A stretch of DNA of 64,000 nucleotides, from contig NC_133328.1 of assembly GCF_042186555.1 (NCBI RefSeq), forward strand, positions 336,468,539-336,532,538, in the 5' to 3' direction. Positions 34,681 to 46,112 of the stretch are shown piece by piece; position 1 is the first letter of the stretch, and every line of letters begins with the position of its first letter. The notes below the pieces were generated by a model that was not told the DNA's origin, searched no databases, and worked only from the letters and a program-made list of their open reading frames with translations. The DNA is from Aquarana catesbeiana (Eukaryota; Chordata; Amphibia; Anura; Ranidae). The translations under genes and the position numbers were made by a program.

Positions 34681-35506
34681 TGTGACAGACCTAGCCAGGA
34701 GAGAGAGTTTTGGAGGGGACTGTATGCTAGCCTCTTGCTGATCAATCGTGGGCCCTAGCATTTGGGGGAACGGTGCTCTTTGTGAGCTGCATGCCTGGGG
34801 ACCCTTGAGGCGGTATTACTTATTACTGTGGATTCGGGTCCTGGTCCCCCAGGACACACAGACTCTGGGGACCCTTGATTTGCCATATTAGAAATAGTGG
34901 CTGATTCATAATGCTGGGACAGATACTGTTAGGAGATGCTGATGTATATTCCAACACCTGTCTGTCTGTTGTCTGCTAAAATGTGTATTGTAAATAATTC
35001 TCTAGTATGGGATCTAAGAGTCAATAGATCCCCATTGTTGTTTGTGTTAATTAACTCTGCTATTGTGTGAAGAAGAGTCTATGTTGATTGTGATAATGTT
35101 GATTGGATTTTCTGAACTACAAGACGGCCAGTCTGGCCTAAAGGTCATGTCTGAGTCATCTAGGCTGTCTAAAAGGATTAGTTAATTAGCTTATGTTAAT
35201 TGGGTTAATTAGGTTAATTAGGTTACAGCTGTATTGTTAGAGTAATATGAGCAGGAGGTCTGCACCTCCTCTTTTATTGTATAAATAAGACTGTATTCCT
35301 GTCAATAAAGTGATATTCCTGTTTGAACTGACATACAGCCTGCCTGGTGTTTGTTCTTAGCTATCACAACTGGGTTAGAACGGCACATAGCTGAAGTTCT
35401 AATCCCGGAGCATTGGATGACTGAACCATCAGACATTGCAATCTGATTCAATAGCTGCAGAGCAGTGTCGGGAGAGTGGAACCGAGCGAGCAAGGGGCTC
35501 GTTACA
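34681..35506 (+). repeat. 5' LTR
   Basis: The 826-bp repeat carries a TATA-like box (TGTATAAATAAG at about 35278) and an AATAAA at about 35304, in the order expected for U3 and R. A TTAATTAGG tandem motif lies at 35199-35225. Confidence 0.8.
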
Positions 35507-35526
35507 TTGGTTGGCAGCCGTGGGAT
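35507..35526 (+). other. Candidate primer binding site
   Basis: TTGGTTGGCAGCCGTGGGAT follows the 5' LTR directly. TGG-initial sequence at this place is expected to pair with a tRNA 3' end; I cannot name the tRNA. Confidence 0.45.
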
Positions 35527-35789
35527 TTGCTCTCCAGTTACTGGGACACTCCAAACCAGCCTGCAGGAGAGCCACGCTGAAAGACTTACTTGAGAGCCAT
35601 GGAGGGAATGGTGGGATCGTGCTTCCTTGCCGTGAACACATCCAAGCCATCACCTGGATCCAAGGTAGCAGGATAGCAGGAGAGGAGAAATACCAGCCAC
35701 CAAGGATGAGGAATTCAGAAGGAGGTTGCGAGAGAAGCAGATACAGCACAGAGGACCAGTATCAGAGCAGGTCCTGCTAGGATGATTTG

Positions 35790-36184
35790 ATTCTATCCGC
35801 TGTGAACTCTGGAAGGAAGCACTAACCCGTGAGCAGCGATACCAGGGAAAAGTTCTCCCCTCCATCCATGTGAGGTACTGGTCGCAGTATGAAGTGCGAA
35901 TGCTGTTTTTGGGGGAACAGCCGAACCAGGAGTGGACAGCCGAGTTAAGCAGGCTGATCCGGGCAGAAATGCGGTTGGACGAGAGCTATAGAGCCCTCCA
36001 GTGGTATGTAGCCCAAGTGAGCCCGTGGACAGCGGATGACAGCCCCACGGAAGGCTTTGACTACAATGGCCTGGGATTGTTATACTGGAGGCTGTCCAGG
36101 GACCCTGACTTTGGAAGTGATCGGGAGTGGCGTTTGGAGGAAATAATGCACAAAAAAACAAGAAAAATAGCCCTGGGACTTTAG
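35790..36184 (+). pseudogene. gag-like frame of the LTR element
   Basis: The frame from the ATG at 35870 encodes 104 aa, and the same frame extends upstream from about 35810 (an LTREQRYQGK block). It is charged and Trp-rich (EEWTAELSRLIRAEMR-like helical segment, ALQWYVAQVSPW) and shows no zinc knuckle or protease. Position after the primer site suggests the N-terminal part of gag. It is cut by foreign sequence at about 36188. Confidence 0.45.
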
Positions 36185-36187
36185 ATG

Positions 36188-36866
36188 AGGTGAGAGAGGT
36201 TTAGCCAATGTCCACAGTGAACACTGAGACAAAATCAATTTATTCATTTCAAAATGTTATGTAACTGAGCGGTAACAACAATGATTGTGAGTTACCAGGC
36301 ATAATAGCCAATGTACACAACACAGATGAACGTAAATATACAAAGATTTATTACAAATGTTATACATCAATGAGCAACAATAAAACTTGAAAATTGCTGG
36401 GTCAGTAAGTACACATACAAAATAAGATAAAATGTACATACATGTGGACAGGGAAGTATGTAAACATAATGCAGACATCAATAATACCCAGCATGTACCA
36501 GCATAAAATAAGCATCAATAAAGCCCTATGCATTTCGCGAGACCCTGCTCGCTCTTCAGGGGCGGATGCATGAATGTTGTATCGGAGTCTGAGATGAATC
36601 GCCAAACGCTGGATATCGAGATGGCAGCAGTGTAATGCATCCAGCTCGGGAGCTGAGGAGGCGGAACAAAACAAGGCCACAATAGGGGAACATCCGGAGG
36701 ATCAGCACGGACTGGATAGGAGTATTTCTCACTGCGGTCTCCACTTAGCCCCTTAACATTGTGTCTGGAAAATGTCTCAATAGGAGTGAAAAACATCCAA
36801 TGGTTGTCAGTTTGTTCTTAGAGATGTGACCGCTCTATCCAATCGCCAAGTAATGAATCAGAATCC
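36188..36866. mobile_element. Unclassified repeat replacing the LTR-element interior
   Basis: This sequence has no homology to the LTR element. It contains ATGCATTTCGCGAGACCCTG and CTCGCTCTTCAGGGGCGG, a motif common in amphibian dispersed repeats. It ends where the right LTR resumes, with the first 350 bp of that LTR missing. Confidence 0.5.
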
Positions 36867-37341
36867 CCATTGTTGTTTGTGTTAATTAACTCTGCTATTG
36901 TGTGAAGAAGAGTCTATGTTGATTGTGATAATGTTGATTGAATTTTCTGAACTACAAGATGGCCAGTTTGGCCTAAAGGTCATGTCTGAGTCATCTAGGC
37001 TGTTTAAAAGGATTAGTTAATTAGCTTATGTTAATTGGGTTAATTAGGTTAATTAGGTTACAGCTGTATTGTTAGAGTAATATGAGCAGGAGGTCTGCAC
37101 CTCCTCTTTTATTGTATAAATAAGACTGTATTCCTGTCAATAAAGTGAGATTTCTGTTTGAACTGACATACAGCCTGCCTGGTGTTTGTTCTGAGCTATC
37201 ACAACTGGGTTAGAACGGCACATAGCTGAAGTTCTAATCCCGGAGCATTGGATGACCGAACCATCAGACGTTGCAATCTGATTCAATAGCTGCAGAGGAG
37301 TGTCGGGAGAGTGGAACCGAGCGAGCAAGGGGCTCGTTACA
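36867..37341 (+). repeat. 3' LTR, 5'-truncated
   Basis: It matches 35026-35506 from TCCCCATTGTTG onward with about 2% mismatch and retains the TATA-like and AATAAA blocks. Confidence 0.85.
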
Positions 37342-37619
37342 GTGTCATTGACTCCTCCCGAGAAAGCGACTATAGTGTAGGAGGAGGACCACATCAAGAC
37401 ATACATCTCAGCTCCCCTTACTACCAATGGGGTTCACCTGTTCCTTTGGAACCATTTGTATTTACCATGTACAGTTGTAATTAACTGTTTATCAATTTAT
37501 GTACAATTGCTTTTAATCATGTCTCTTTTTTAAATAAATTGTTAATTTTATTACAATTCCCTGCTTTATCTATGGGTACCATGATAGTCTTAATTCCTTC
37601 CTAAACCAGCATGCTTGGA

Positions 37620-39750
37620 GCAGCCCCAGGTGTTTTTCTCCAATAGTTCACTTCAAAGGATGATGGTACCCGCCCCTACCTCTAGATATAACTGATCGAG
37701 GGAACCCTCTCTATTCACAAATTGACCCTACACTCCTCTCCAATCTTAACTCTCCGATCACTGAGCAGGAAATTCACAAGACAATATCTATGCTGGCAAA
37801 TGGGAAGGCCCCAGGCCCGGATGGGTACACCCCCGAATTCTATAAATTGATGAAACACACGGTGGTCCCTTCACTAGAAACTGCTTTCAAGATTTTCAAA
37901 GGGGACAACTATTTGCTGTCTGGATACCAGGCCCACATAAAGTTAATAGCTGAAAAGGGTAAGGATCCTACGGAGCTCTATAGACCAATCTCCCTTTTAA
38001 ACCTGGACTCTAAAGTCCTTTCTAAAGTCATGGCCAACAGGCTAGCTAAAATTATGCCTACCCTAATGCACCCCGTGCAGGCAGGCTTCACCCAAGGCCG
38101 CTCCGCGTCGCCCAACATACGGAAAGTACTCACAGTCCTTGAACATGCAAAGACCAACCCCAACAGTGATATTGCCATAATCTCCCTTGATGCGGAAAAG
38201 GCCTTTGACAATGTCAGTTACACATGGTTATCAATGGCTTTGCAACATTTCGGATTTTCGGGTCCCTTTCTACATGAAATCTCTACTATCTTGGACACCC
38301 TACTGGATAAGCAGCAGTACAAAACCTCTGATATATACAAGCCCCTAAGCCTTTGCAAGCTTTTCCCATCCACTTCAGTAGCTTCCTGGAATAAAGACCT
38401 AAACTCCCCAGAGGCCGTAACCCACATCTTGGCTGGTTTCAACTCCACCTGCATTCTAGTTACCAATGAGTTCTGGAAAGAACAACAGTTCAAGATAATG
38501 CATCAGGCTTATATACCGCACCTGCCCTCTCCACAACAACCACTTAAATGCCTCTGCCCACTATGTGGACAGGAGAAGCCGTCTCTGCTCCACAGACTCT
38601 GGTTAGGCTCCCATATCGCCTCCTTCTGGAATCAAGTTGAGCACTTTGCCGCAGTGGTTACAGGGTGATCTCCAACGAAAGATGTCTTCCCTTTGCTATT
38701 TGGCAACCTAAACTCTGTCTCTCCAAAGGATCTGGCAGGACAACAAGCCATCATTCAACGAAACAAGGTCTGGCTGTCAACCTTCTTCATGATGGCCAGG
38801 CACACCAATCTCAGAAAATGGTCCTCTGCCAACCCACCCAACAGCTCAGATTTCCACCAATACCTCATAACCCTCCTGCGCAAGGAAAAACTTGATGCCA
38901 ATTTGTCATCCACCAGCTTGTCTCCTCGTCTACAGCTCAAATGATTACCCTTTATCACTAAGACTCTCCCAAGCAACGACCAACCTGGGTACCTATCTCC
39001 AGCTACTCACATCGACCCACATCAACCCACGACAATCCCAAACTCATTCCCCATTGATCCACAGTCTGACCTGTGGGTGTACTCCCTGTACCTACATCAC
39101 CAGTGAATATCTCCACATTAAGAGGACACCCAGACATTACTACCTGAGAACTACTATACATTTATGGTTTATTTCCCCCCTCACCACTCCTCCCCCCTGG
39201 GTATTTCTCCTTGACTGTTTATTGTTTATTTGCATTTTAGTCTTCTATGGTCAACATGTTACTCTCTCTGCTAGCCCAGACTAACTACAATCTATCCATT
39301 GTCTCCAACCTCAGGGCTTCTATCTATCTCCCCTCCTCAATGTTGCCCATTAACACTAGAGCAGGGTGAGTTGTTTTGCTTCTCTATCAGATGTGACTCC
39401 TCCTCTCTACACCCCCTATCCTAGCTGTCCCTCCCCCTTTGAGTCCCATACAGGGCCGAAGCGGTTGATACTTGAGGGGAAGGAGAGGATAATTCACAGT
39501 CTAAACCAAGTTTAAGTTAGAACTATTACGGAAACCCTGGTTATTGGGTTCAAGTCTAACCACCTAAGTTACTTACCGTTCCTGTATTGCCTGCGTACAA
39601 ACTTTTAGTTATATTGCTTTCTTTTCCAGACTTCTGATTGTATCAAGGGGCCAACCCTTACTTTTATCTACTCTCTGTATGTCTGTACCCAATGTTTTGC
39701 TGAGAACATTTTTTATAAAGTATATTATAAAAAAAATAAAAAAAAAACAA
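37620..39750 (+). pseudogene. L1-like LINE ORF2 with in-frame internal deletion
   Basis: An open frame of 292 codons (37790-38668) begins in the RT N-terminus: NGKAPGPDGYTPEFYK, YRPISLLNLDSKVLSKVMA, GFTQGRS and ISLDAEKAFDNVSY. After ALQHFGFSGPFLHEIS (about 38280) it joins, in frame, the C-terminal region: SWNKDLNSPEA, CLCPLCGQEKPSLLHRLW and SFWNQVEHF. The RT core with its catalytic DD motif, about 1.2 kb in relatives, is absent. Sequence past 38668 continues the C-terminus in another frame. The 3' end is an A-rich tail at 39728-39751. Confidence 0.82.
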
Positions 39751-39780
39751 TGTCAAAAGTTGTTTTCCCCACTTTATTAA

Positions 39781-40720
39781 CCATTTCAGTTCCGGAAGGT
39801 TTTACCCCCTTCCTGACCAGAGCACTTTTTACAATTTGACACTACGTCCCTTTAACTGGTAATTGCGCAGTTATGCAATGCTGTACCCAAACAAAATTTG
39901 CATCCTTTTTTTCCCACAAATAGAGCTTTCTTTTGGTGCTATTTGATCACCTCTGTGGTTTTTATTTTTGTGCTATAAAAAAAAAAAGAGCGACAATTTT
40001 GAAAAAAAAAAAAAATTTTACTTTTTGCTATAATAAATTTCCCCCCCAAAATTTTTTTTTTAAAAAAATCTTCATTAGTTTGGCCAATATATATATTCTT
40101 CTACATATTTTTGGTAAAAAAAAAAAAAAATTGCAATAAGCGTATATTGATTGGTTTGCACAAAAGTTATAGCATTTACAAACTATGGGAAAGATTTATG
40201 GCATTTTTATGGCATTTTTATTATTATTATTTTTTTACTAGTAATGGCGGTGATCTGCGATCTTTAGTTGTATTGCGACAATGCAATGGACAGATCAAAC
40301 ACTTCTGACACATTTTTGAGACCATTGACATTTATACAGCGATCAGTGCTATAAAAATGCACTGATTACTGTGTAAATGTCACTGGTAGGGAAGGGGTTA
40401 ACACTAGGGGGCTATCAAGGGGTTAAATGTGTGTTCCCTCAGTGTGTTATAACTGTATGGGGATTGGACTGAGTAGGAGAGGAGACATATCGCTGTTCCT
40501 ACTTACTAGGAACAAATGACATGTCTCCTCTCCTCTGACAGCACATGGAATTGTGTGTTTACACACACAAATTCCTATGCTGGTGCTTGTGCACGTGATC
40601 AAGCGTGGCCGGCAGTGATCACGACTGCTGGCCGTGCACATCGGGTCCCCCCTTCCCCCCCTTCTTTGTGGTCAAAGTTGACCACTCACACAGGTGGCTG
40701 GCAGTGATTGTGCTAAAAGG
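39781..40720. mobile_element. TTAA-type MITE, same family as 24089 and 29559
   Basis: It starts after TTAA at 39777-39780 with CCATTTCAGTTCCGGAAGG. It shares TTCCTGACCAGAGCAC, AAATAGAGCTTTCTTTTGGTG, CAATAAGCGTATATTGATTGG and TAATGGCGGTGATCTGCGAT with the other copies. A hAT-like element sits at or near its right end, so its right boundary is unclear. Confidence 0.7.
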
Positions 40721-40730
40721 CACCCTATAA

Positions 40731-43700
40731 TAGGGGTAGGCAACCCCAGCATGCAAAGCCTTTTTTGCCGACACTCAACTCCCTCCTCATAAGCAGAGCA
40801 GTGCAGGAAAGTGTCAGTGAGACACTAATGCATTCCAATTTCAGAGTTACCCACAATGCACCTGCACTGAGGGGAAGGCACTGTGCCCCCACACATTGTA
40901 AAAGATTGGAAATATTCTTTGGTTCTCTAACTTTGCTGTAGCTACGATCATCAGCATTTGTGATGGGGAAGAGATTGGGTGCAATTCTGCTAGGGGAGGC
41001 GGTCCCTGTTTCCAGGAGGAGGAGGACTGTCATTGGCCACTGCTAAAGCCAATCACAGTCCTGCTAGCCCCGCCTACCATCTGGGGAAAGATGACTCGCT
41101 TGGTTGCCACTATCAATCTCAGAAAGAAGGAATTTCACTGTGATTGAGAAAACCACAGTCAGGTAACAGTTTGTGTAATTACTGTTGAACTTCTGGGAAC
41201 TTTGTTAAAATTATTCCTGAACCTTTGTGTCACTTACTACTGAACCCCTGCACGCTGTGTCCCTTTAAGCCAGAGCCAGTATTTAGCGCAATGAAAATCA
41301 CACCTAAATTTTCCTGTGGTACAGAGCGCTGCACTTTTTCTCAGCAGCGGGGGACCAACTGCTTTCAGAAAATGCCCCTGACCTGAGCTCATCCTTGCGC
41401 ATCCATTCCAGATGCTTATATGTGACATTAAATACAAGCACGTGGGCTGGATGGGAGAGTTGGATCAGCAGGATGAGTGTGCCAGGACAGGTAGATGTGT
41501 CTCATCTCTGCTTCCTTTCACCACTCTGCATATTATGTATATCATAGATGAGAAGAGGGTACAGCGGTGGATCAGATGAGCAGGAGGGTACAGCGGTGGG
41601 GAAAATGAGCAGTAGGAGTTCAGAGGTGGGACAGATGAGCAGGAGGTTACAGAGGTGGGGCAGATGTGCAGGGAGGTACAGTGGTGGAAGAGATGAGAAG
41701 GGGTTCAGCAGTGGGACAGAAGAGCAGGGTGGTACAGTGTTGGGGCAGATGAGCAGGGTGTTCAGTGATAGGCCAGATGATGGTTCAACGATGAGACAGA
41801 AGAGCATGGGGGTATGGCAGTGGAGCAGATGTGCAGGGAGGTACAGTGATGGGACAGATGAGAAAGGGGGAACATTGGTGGGGCAGATGAGAAAGGGGGT
41901 TACAGTGGTGGGGCAGATGAGCAGATAAGTTTAGTGTTAGGACAGATGAGAAGATGGTTCAGCGGTGAGACAGAAGAGCATGGGGGTACGGCGGTGGAGC
42001 CGATGTGCAGGGAGGTACAGTGGTGGGGCAGATGAGAAAGGGGAACATTGATGGGGCAGATGAGTAGGGGGTTACAGTGGTGGGACAGAAGAGCAGGGTG
42101 GTACAGTGGTGGGACAGAAGAGCAGGGTGGTACAGTGGTAGGACAGATGAGCAGGGGGTACAGAGGTGGTGTATATGTGCAGGGGGTTACAGAGGTGGGG
42201 AAGATGTACAGGGGGTTACAGTGGTGGGGCAGATGAGAAAGGGGGTACATTGGTGGGGCAGATGAGAAAGGGGGTACATTGATGGGGCAGATAATCAGGG
42301 TGGTACAGTGATGGGACAGGTCTACAGGGGGTTACAGTGGTGGGGCAGAAGAGAAGAGGGTACAGTGGTGGGACAGATGAGAAAGGGGGTTACAGTGGTG
42401 GGGCAGATAAGTTCAGTGTTAGGACAGATGATGGTTCAACGATGAGACAGAAGAGCATGGGGGTACGGCAGTGGAGCAGATGTGCAGGGAGGTACAGTGA
42501 TGGGCAAGATGAGAAAGGGGGAACATTGATGGGGCAGATGAGCAGGTGGAACATTGTTGGGGCAGATGAGCAGGGGAACATCAGTGGGCCAGATGAGCAG
42601 GGGGTTCAGCAGTGGGACAGAAAAGCAGGGGGGTTCAATGATAGGCCAGATGAGCAGGGGGGTTCAGTGTTGGGCCAGAAGAGCAGGGGGGTTCAGTGTT
42701 GGGCCAGATGAGCAGGGGGGTTTAGTTTTAGGGCAGATGAGAAGGGTGTTCAGTGGTGGGGCAGATGAGCAGATGGGTTCAGTGTTAGGACAGATGTGAG
42801 GGTAATTCAGTCGTGAGACTGAAGAGCATGGGGATACGGTGGTGAAGCAGATGTACAGGGAGGTAAAGTGGTGGGGCAGATGACAAAGGGGGAACATTGG
42901 TGGGGCAGATGAGCAGGGGGGTTACAGTGGTGGGACAGAAGAGCAGGGTGGTACAGTGGTGGGACAAAAGAGCAGGGTGGTACAGTGGTGGGACAGATAA
43001 GCAGGGGGTTACAGAGGTGGGGCAAATGTGCAGGGGGTTACAGAGGTGGGGCAGATGTGCAGGGGTTACAGTGGTGGGGCAGATGAGAAAGAGGGTACAT
43101 TAGTGTGGGGCAGATGTACAGTGGGTTACAGTGGTGGGAAAGAAGAGCAGGGGGTACATTGGTGGGACAGATGTGCAGGAGGTGCAGTGGTGGGGCAGAT
43201 AAGAAAGGAGGTTACAGTGGTAGGGCAGATGAGCAGATAAGTTCAGTGTTAGGACAGATGAGAAGATGGTTTGGCGATGAGACAGAAGAGCAAGGGGGTA
43301 CGGCAGTGGAGCAGATGTGCAGGGAGGTAAAGTGGTGGGGCAGAGGAGAAAGGTGGAAAATTGGTGGGGCAGATGAGCAGGGGGTTACATTAGTGGGACA
43401 GAAGAGCAGGGTGGTACAGTGGTGGGACAGAAGAGCAGGGTGGTACAGTGGTGGGACAGAAGAGCATGGTGTTACAGTGGTGGGACAGATGAGCAGGGGG
43501 GTACAGAGGTGGGGCAGATATGCAGGGGTTACAGTGGTGGGGCAGATGAGACAGGGGGTACATCGGTGGGGCAGATGAGGAAGGGGGTATATTGGTGGGG
43601 CAGATGAGCAGGGTGGTACAGTGGTGGGGCTGAAGTAGAGGGGGTTACAGTGGTGGGGCAGATGTGCAGGGTAGTACAGTGGTGGGGCAGATATGCAGGG

Positions 43701-44061
43701 GTTTACAGTGGTGGGGCAGATGTGCAGGGGTTTACAGTGGTGGGGCAGATGAGCAGGGGTGGTGGGGCAGATAAGCAGGGGGCTACAGTGGTGGGACAGA
43801 TGAGCATGGGGGGGTACAGTGGTGAAACAGATTTGCAGGGGGGACAGTGATCTGAGGTGTGAAGGTATATGGATTGGGGCTAATCTGAGGCGTGAGAGTG
43901 TAGGATGTTAATTTCTCACTACTAAAGTAGTTTACAGTATTTACTTTATAAAAAATCCTTTTCGTGATTGAGAGAAGTTGACTTTTTTTGTTAAATCAGC
44001 ACGCTCAATTTCTTTGAAAACTTTTTTCGGCACACTGTGCTCAAAAAGTTTCCTACCCCTG
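40731..44061. mobile_element. hAT-like non-autonomous element carrying a VNTR
   Basis: The ends TAGGGGTAGGCAAC and GTTTCCTACCCCTG are inverted repeats, and CCGACACTCA near the left end mirrors CGGCACACTGTG near the right. The flanks CCCTATAA (40723-40730) and TGCTATAA (44062-44069) agree at six of eight bases, fitting an aged 8-bp hAT duplication. There is no transposase. More than two thirds of the element is tandem repeat. Confidence 0.65.
41545..43850. repeat. 2.3-kb VNTR, 30-bp unit
   Basis: About 75 units of the type TACAGTGGTGGGACAGATGA plus GCAGGGGGGT, mostly 28-31 bp, run without interruption. Variants include AGAAGAGCAGGG and TGTGCAGGGGG, and higher-order blocks recur (for example around 41763-41920, 42421-42530 and 43245-43340). 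Because 30 is divisible by three, long Gly/Gln/Met-rich frames arise on both strands; they are not genes. Confidence 0.92.
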
Positions 44062-44183
44062 TGCTATAATGCTGCCACAGCAAGTTCAAAATGCTACATA
44101 TCCACAAACAAGCCAGGTACGAAAAAATGATTTATTATACATTACAATGGGATGAGAAGGGAGCTTTTCTGGATTCAACCTCT

Positions 44184-44460
44184 GGGGGTTATTTATGAAA
44201 GGCAAATCCACTTTGCACTACAAGTGCAAACTACAAGTGCAAAGTGCACTTGAAATTGCACTTGGAAGTGCAGTTACTGTAAATCTGAGGAGTAGATCTA
44301 TGAGGGGAAGCTCTGCTTATTTTATTGTCCAGTCATGTGCAAGCTCTGTTCTACAGCGACTGCACTTCCAAGTGCACTTTCAGTGCAATTTCAAGTGCAC
44401 CTTGCACTTGTAGTTTGCACTTGTAGTGCAAAGTGTATTTGCCTTTCGGAAATAACCCCC
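44184..44460. mobile_element. Palindromic MITE (GGGGGTTATTTA family), copy 1
   Basis: The ends GGGGGTTATTTATGAAAGGC and GCCTTTCGGAAATAACCCCC are inverted. Inner blocks repeat CACTACAAGTGCAAA and AAGTGCACTTG on both arms. Homologous copies lie at 53194-53497 and, partial, at 48440-48533. Confidence 0.85.
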
Positions 44461-45635
44461 TATGTTTCCCAAAGATTAGCTTATGCTTTCATATACACTT
44501 ACAGAAGATAAAACCTTGAAACTATTAAATATGTCAACATGGATCTTTGAAAAATGTTTCCTTCACAACTTTATTCAAGTAAATTCCACATTCATTTTTG
44601 AATAGTACAAATAAACCTATTATTACTACTTTGAACTAAACATTTTATGTATAATAGATCTTGCCTTTATTATGCCTTACTGTCATACTGGGTTTTACAG
44701 GCAACATATTCAACAAAATATTTTCCTATTATTGACTGCAATGTATAAACATTGTAACAATTAAGTTATGTGTATTAAATGTCAGAGATCGCCTGATAGC
44801 AAATCTGGTTAAGCTGCTCCAGTGCTAAACAATTACTAAAGTTTGTCATAAATTGCAGGCTTTGCCTTCATCTTTGTAAGGTCAATGTTAAGATTTTAAA
44901 GCAAAACCCTTTCTATTATAGTGAGTTCTGTATGGTACAAACACATGTCTTATGTTGTGGCAATAACCTTGAATTCACATTGCTATGAATTTCAACCATT
45001 CACACATTTAATGCTCTATGAAAACAGCACAACACTGTACTTTCACTGACATATATTTCTTTTAATTGCAGCTCAAAGTGTGTCATAATGATTATGAATA
45101 CAACCCTTATGAAACGCATTACTTTTATTGACACAATCAAGTCTTTTTCTTACTAACTGGTGATAGTTTTCCATGCAGAAATTCATATATTTATTATAAT
45201 CGTCAATGCTTGTGTTAGTACAGTACTAGGATGTTGTGCTTATAAAATAATAAAGAAAACCATTTTCCTTGAAAACTGCATATTATCTAAAATGCAACTG
45301 CAATGTTTATGTTTGAGGTAGATGTTATCTAAAAGGATCTAGTTCTTTATTTAATGTCAATCTTTACCAGCTATAACCGCAAAAAAGCTTTTTGTAGAAT
45401 GCATATGACCTTTCATTAAAATAGAATTTGAGGCAGATATAAAAGATATACATTTACGCATCTATTCATTCATTAACACATCATTAAATGTAGTTTATAA
45501 ATGCAACTGGTACAAGCATTTGCCTTTTGCAAATCTCTGTACAGCAGAACTTACACTAGAAGATGGAAAGGTAGCACAAGGAGGTCATCAGATGTGCTGC
45601 TAGCACATGTATTGACAGAGAACAAGCTGTCAGGA
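44461..45635. other. Low-copy AT-rich noncoding sequence
   Basis: I see no repeat family, no open frame with a domain and no terminal repeats. It is the longest repeat-free stretch in the middle of the window and ends at the TAA target site of the Harbinger element. Confidence 0.45.
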
Positions 45636-45638
45636 TAA

Positions 45639-45750
45639 TGCCCCGTACACACGGTCGGACTTTGTTCGGACATTCCGACAACAAAATCCTCAGATTTTTT
45701 CCGACGGATGTTGGCTCAAACTTGTTTTGCCTACACACGGTCGCACAAAG
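45639..45750. repeat. Harbinger left TIR and subterminal repeat
   Basis: The terminal CCCCGTACACACGGTCGGAC is followed by CATTCCGACAACAAAATCC and by a second ACACACGGTCG at 45733-45743. The repeated motif is a plausible transposase or Myb-protein contact site. Confidence 0.8.
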
Positions 45751-46112
45751 TTGTCGGAATTTCCGATCGCCAAGAACGCGGTGACGTCAAGCACGTACGA
45801 CGAGACTAGAAAAGGCCGGTTCAGAACCAAGCGCGGCACCCTTTGGGCTCCTTTTGCTAATCTCGTGTTAGTAAAAGTTTGGTGAGAGACGATTCGTGCT
45901 TTTTCAGACTCGTGGCTTTCAGATCGTTTTCTGCCGTTCAGTTTGTGCTTGTGGGTTTGTATCTGCTCTTCAGTGCGTGCAGTCAGTTCGTATTGGAGTT
46001 TTCTGTGCGATCTTGTCCGCTCGTTGCTGTTTTTCAGGTCGCTCTTCACAGGCCTTGCTGTTCTTCAGTGCGTTCTGTTACTTCGTTCTGAGCAGCCGAC
46101 CGTTTTCTAGCC

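Larger units (their letters stand above)
34681..37341 (+). mobile_element. LTR retrotransposon, gutted
   Basis: The left LTR is 34681-35506 (TGTGACAGAC to CTCGTTACA). The right LTR remnant is 36867-37341 and ends in the same CTCGTTACA. The 5-bp duplication GTGTC lies at 34676-34680 and 37342-37346. Between the LTRs are a primer-site region, a gag-like frame and unrelated inserted sequence; pol is absent. The LTR copies differ at about ten positions over 475 bp, so the insertion is older than the ERV at 8306. Confidence 0.85.

Noticed and set aside
41548..43578. Long Gly/Gln/Met-rich repeat proteins
   Set aside because: They arise from a 30-bp VNTR whose unit length is a multiple of three.
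41545..43850. CRISPR-like array
   Set aside because: Units are contiguous, with no unique spacers, in a eukaryotic transposon.
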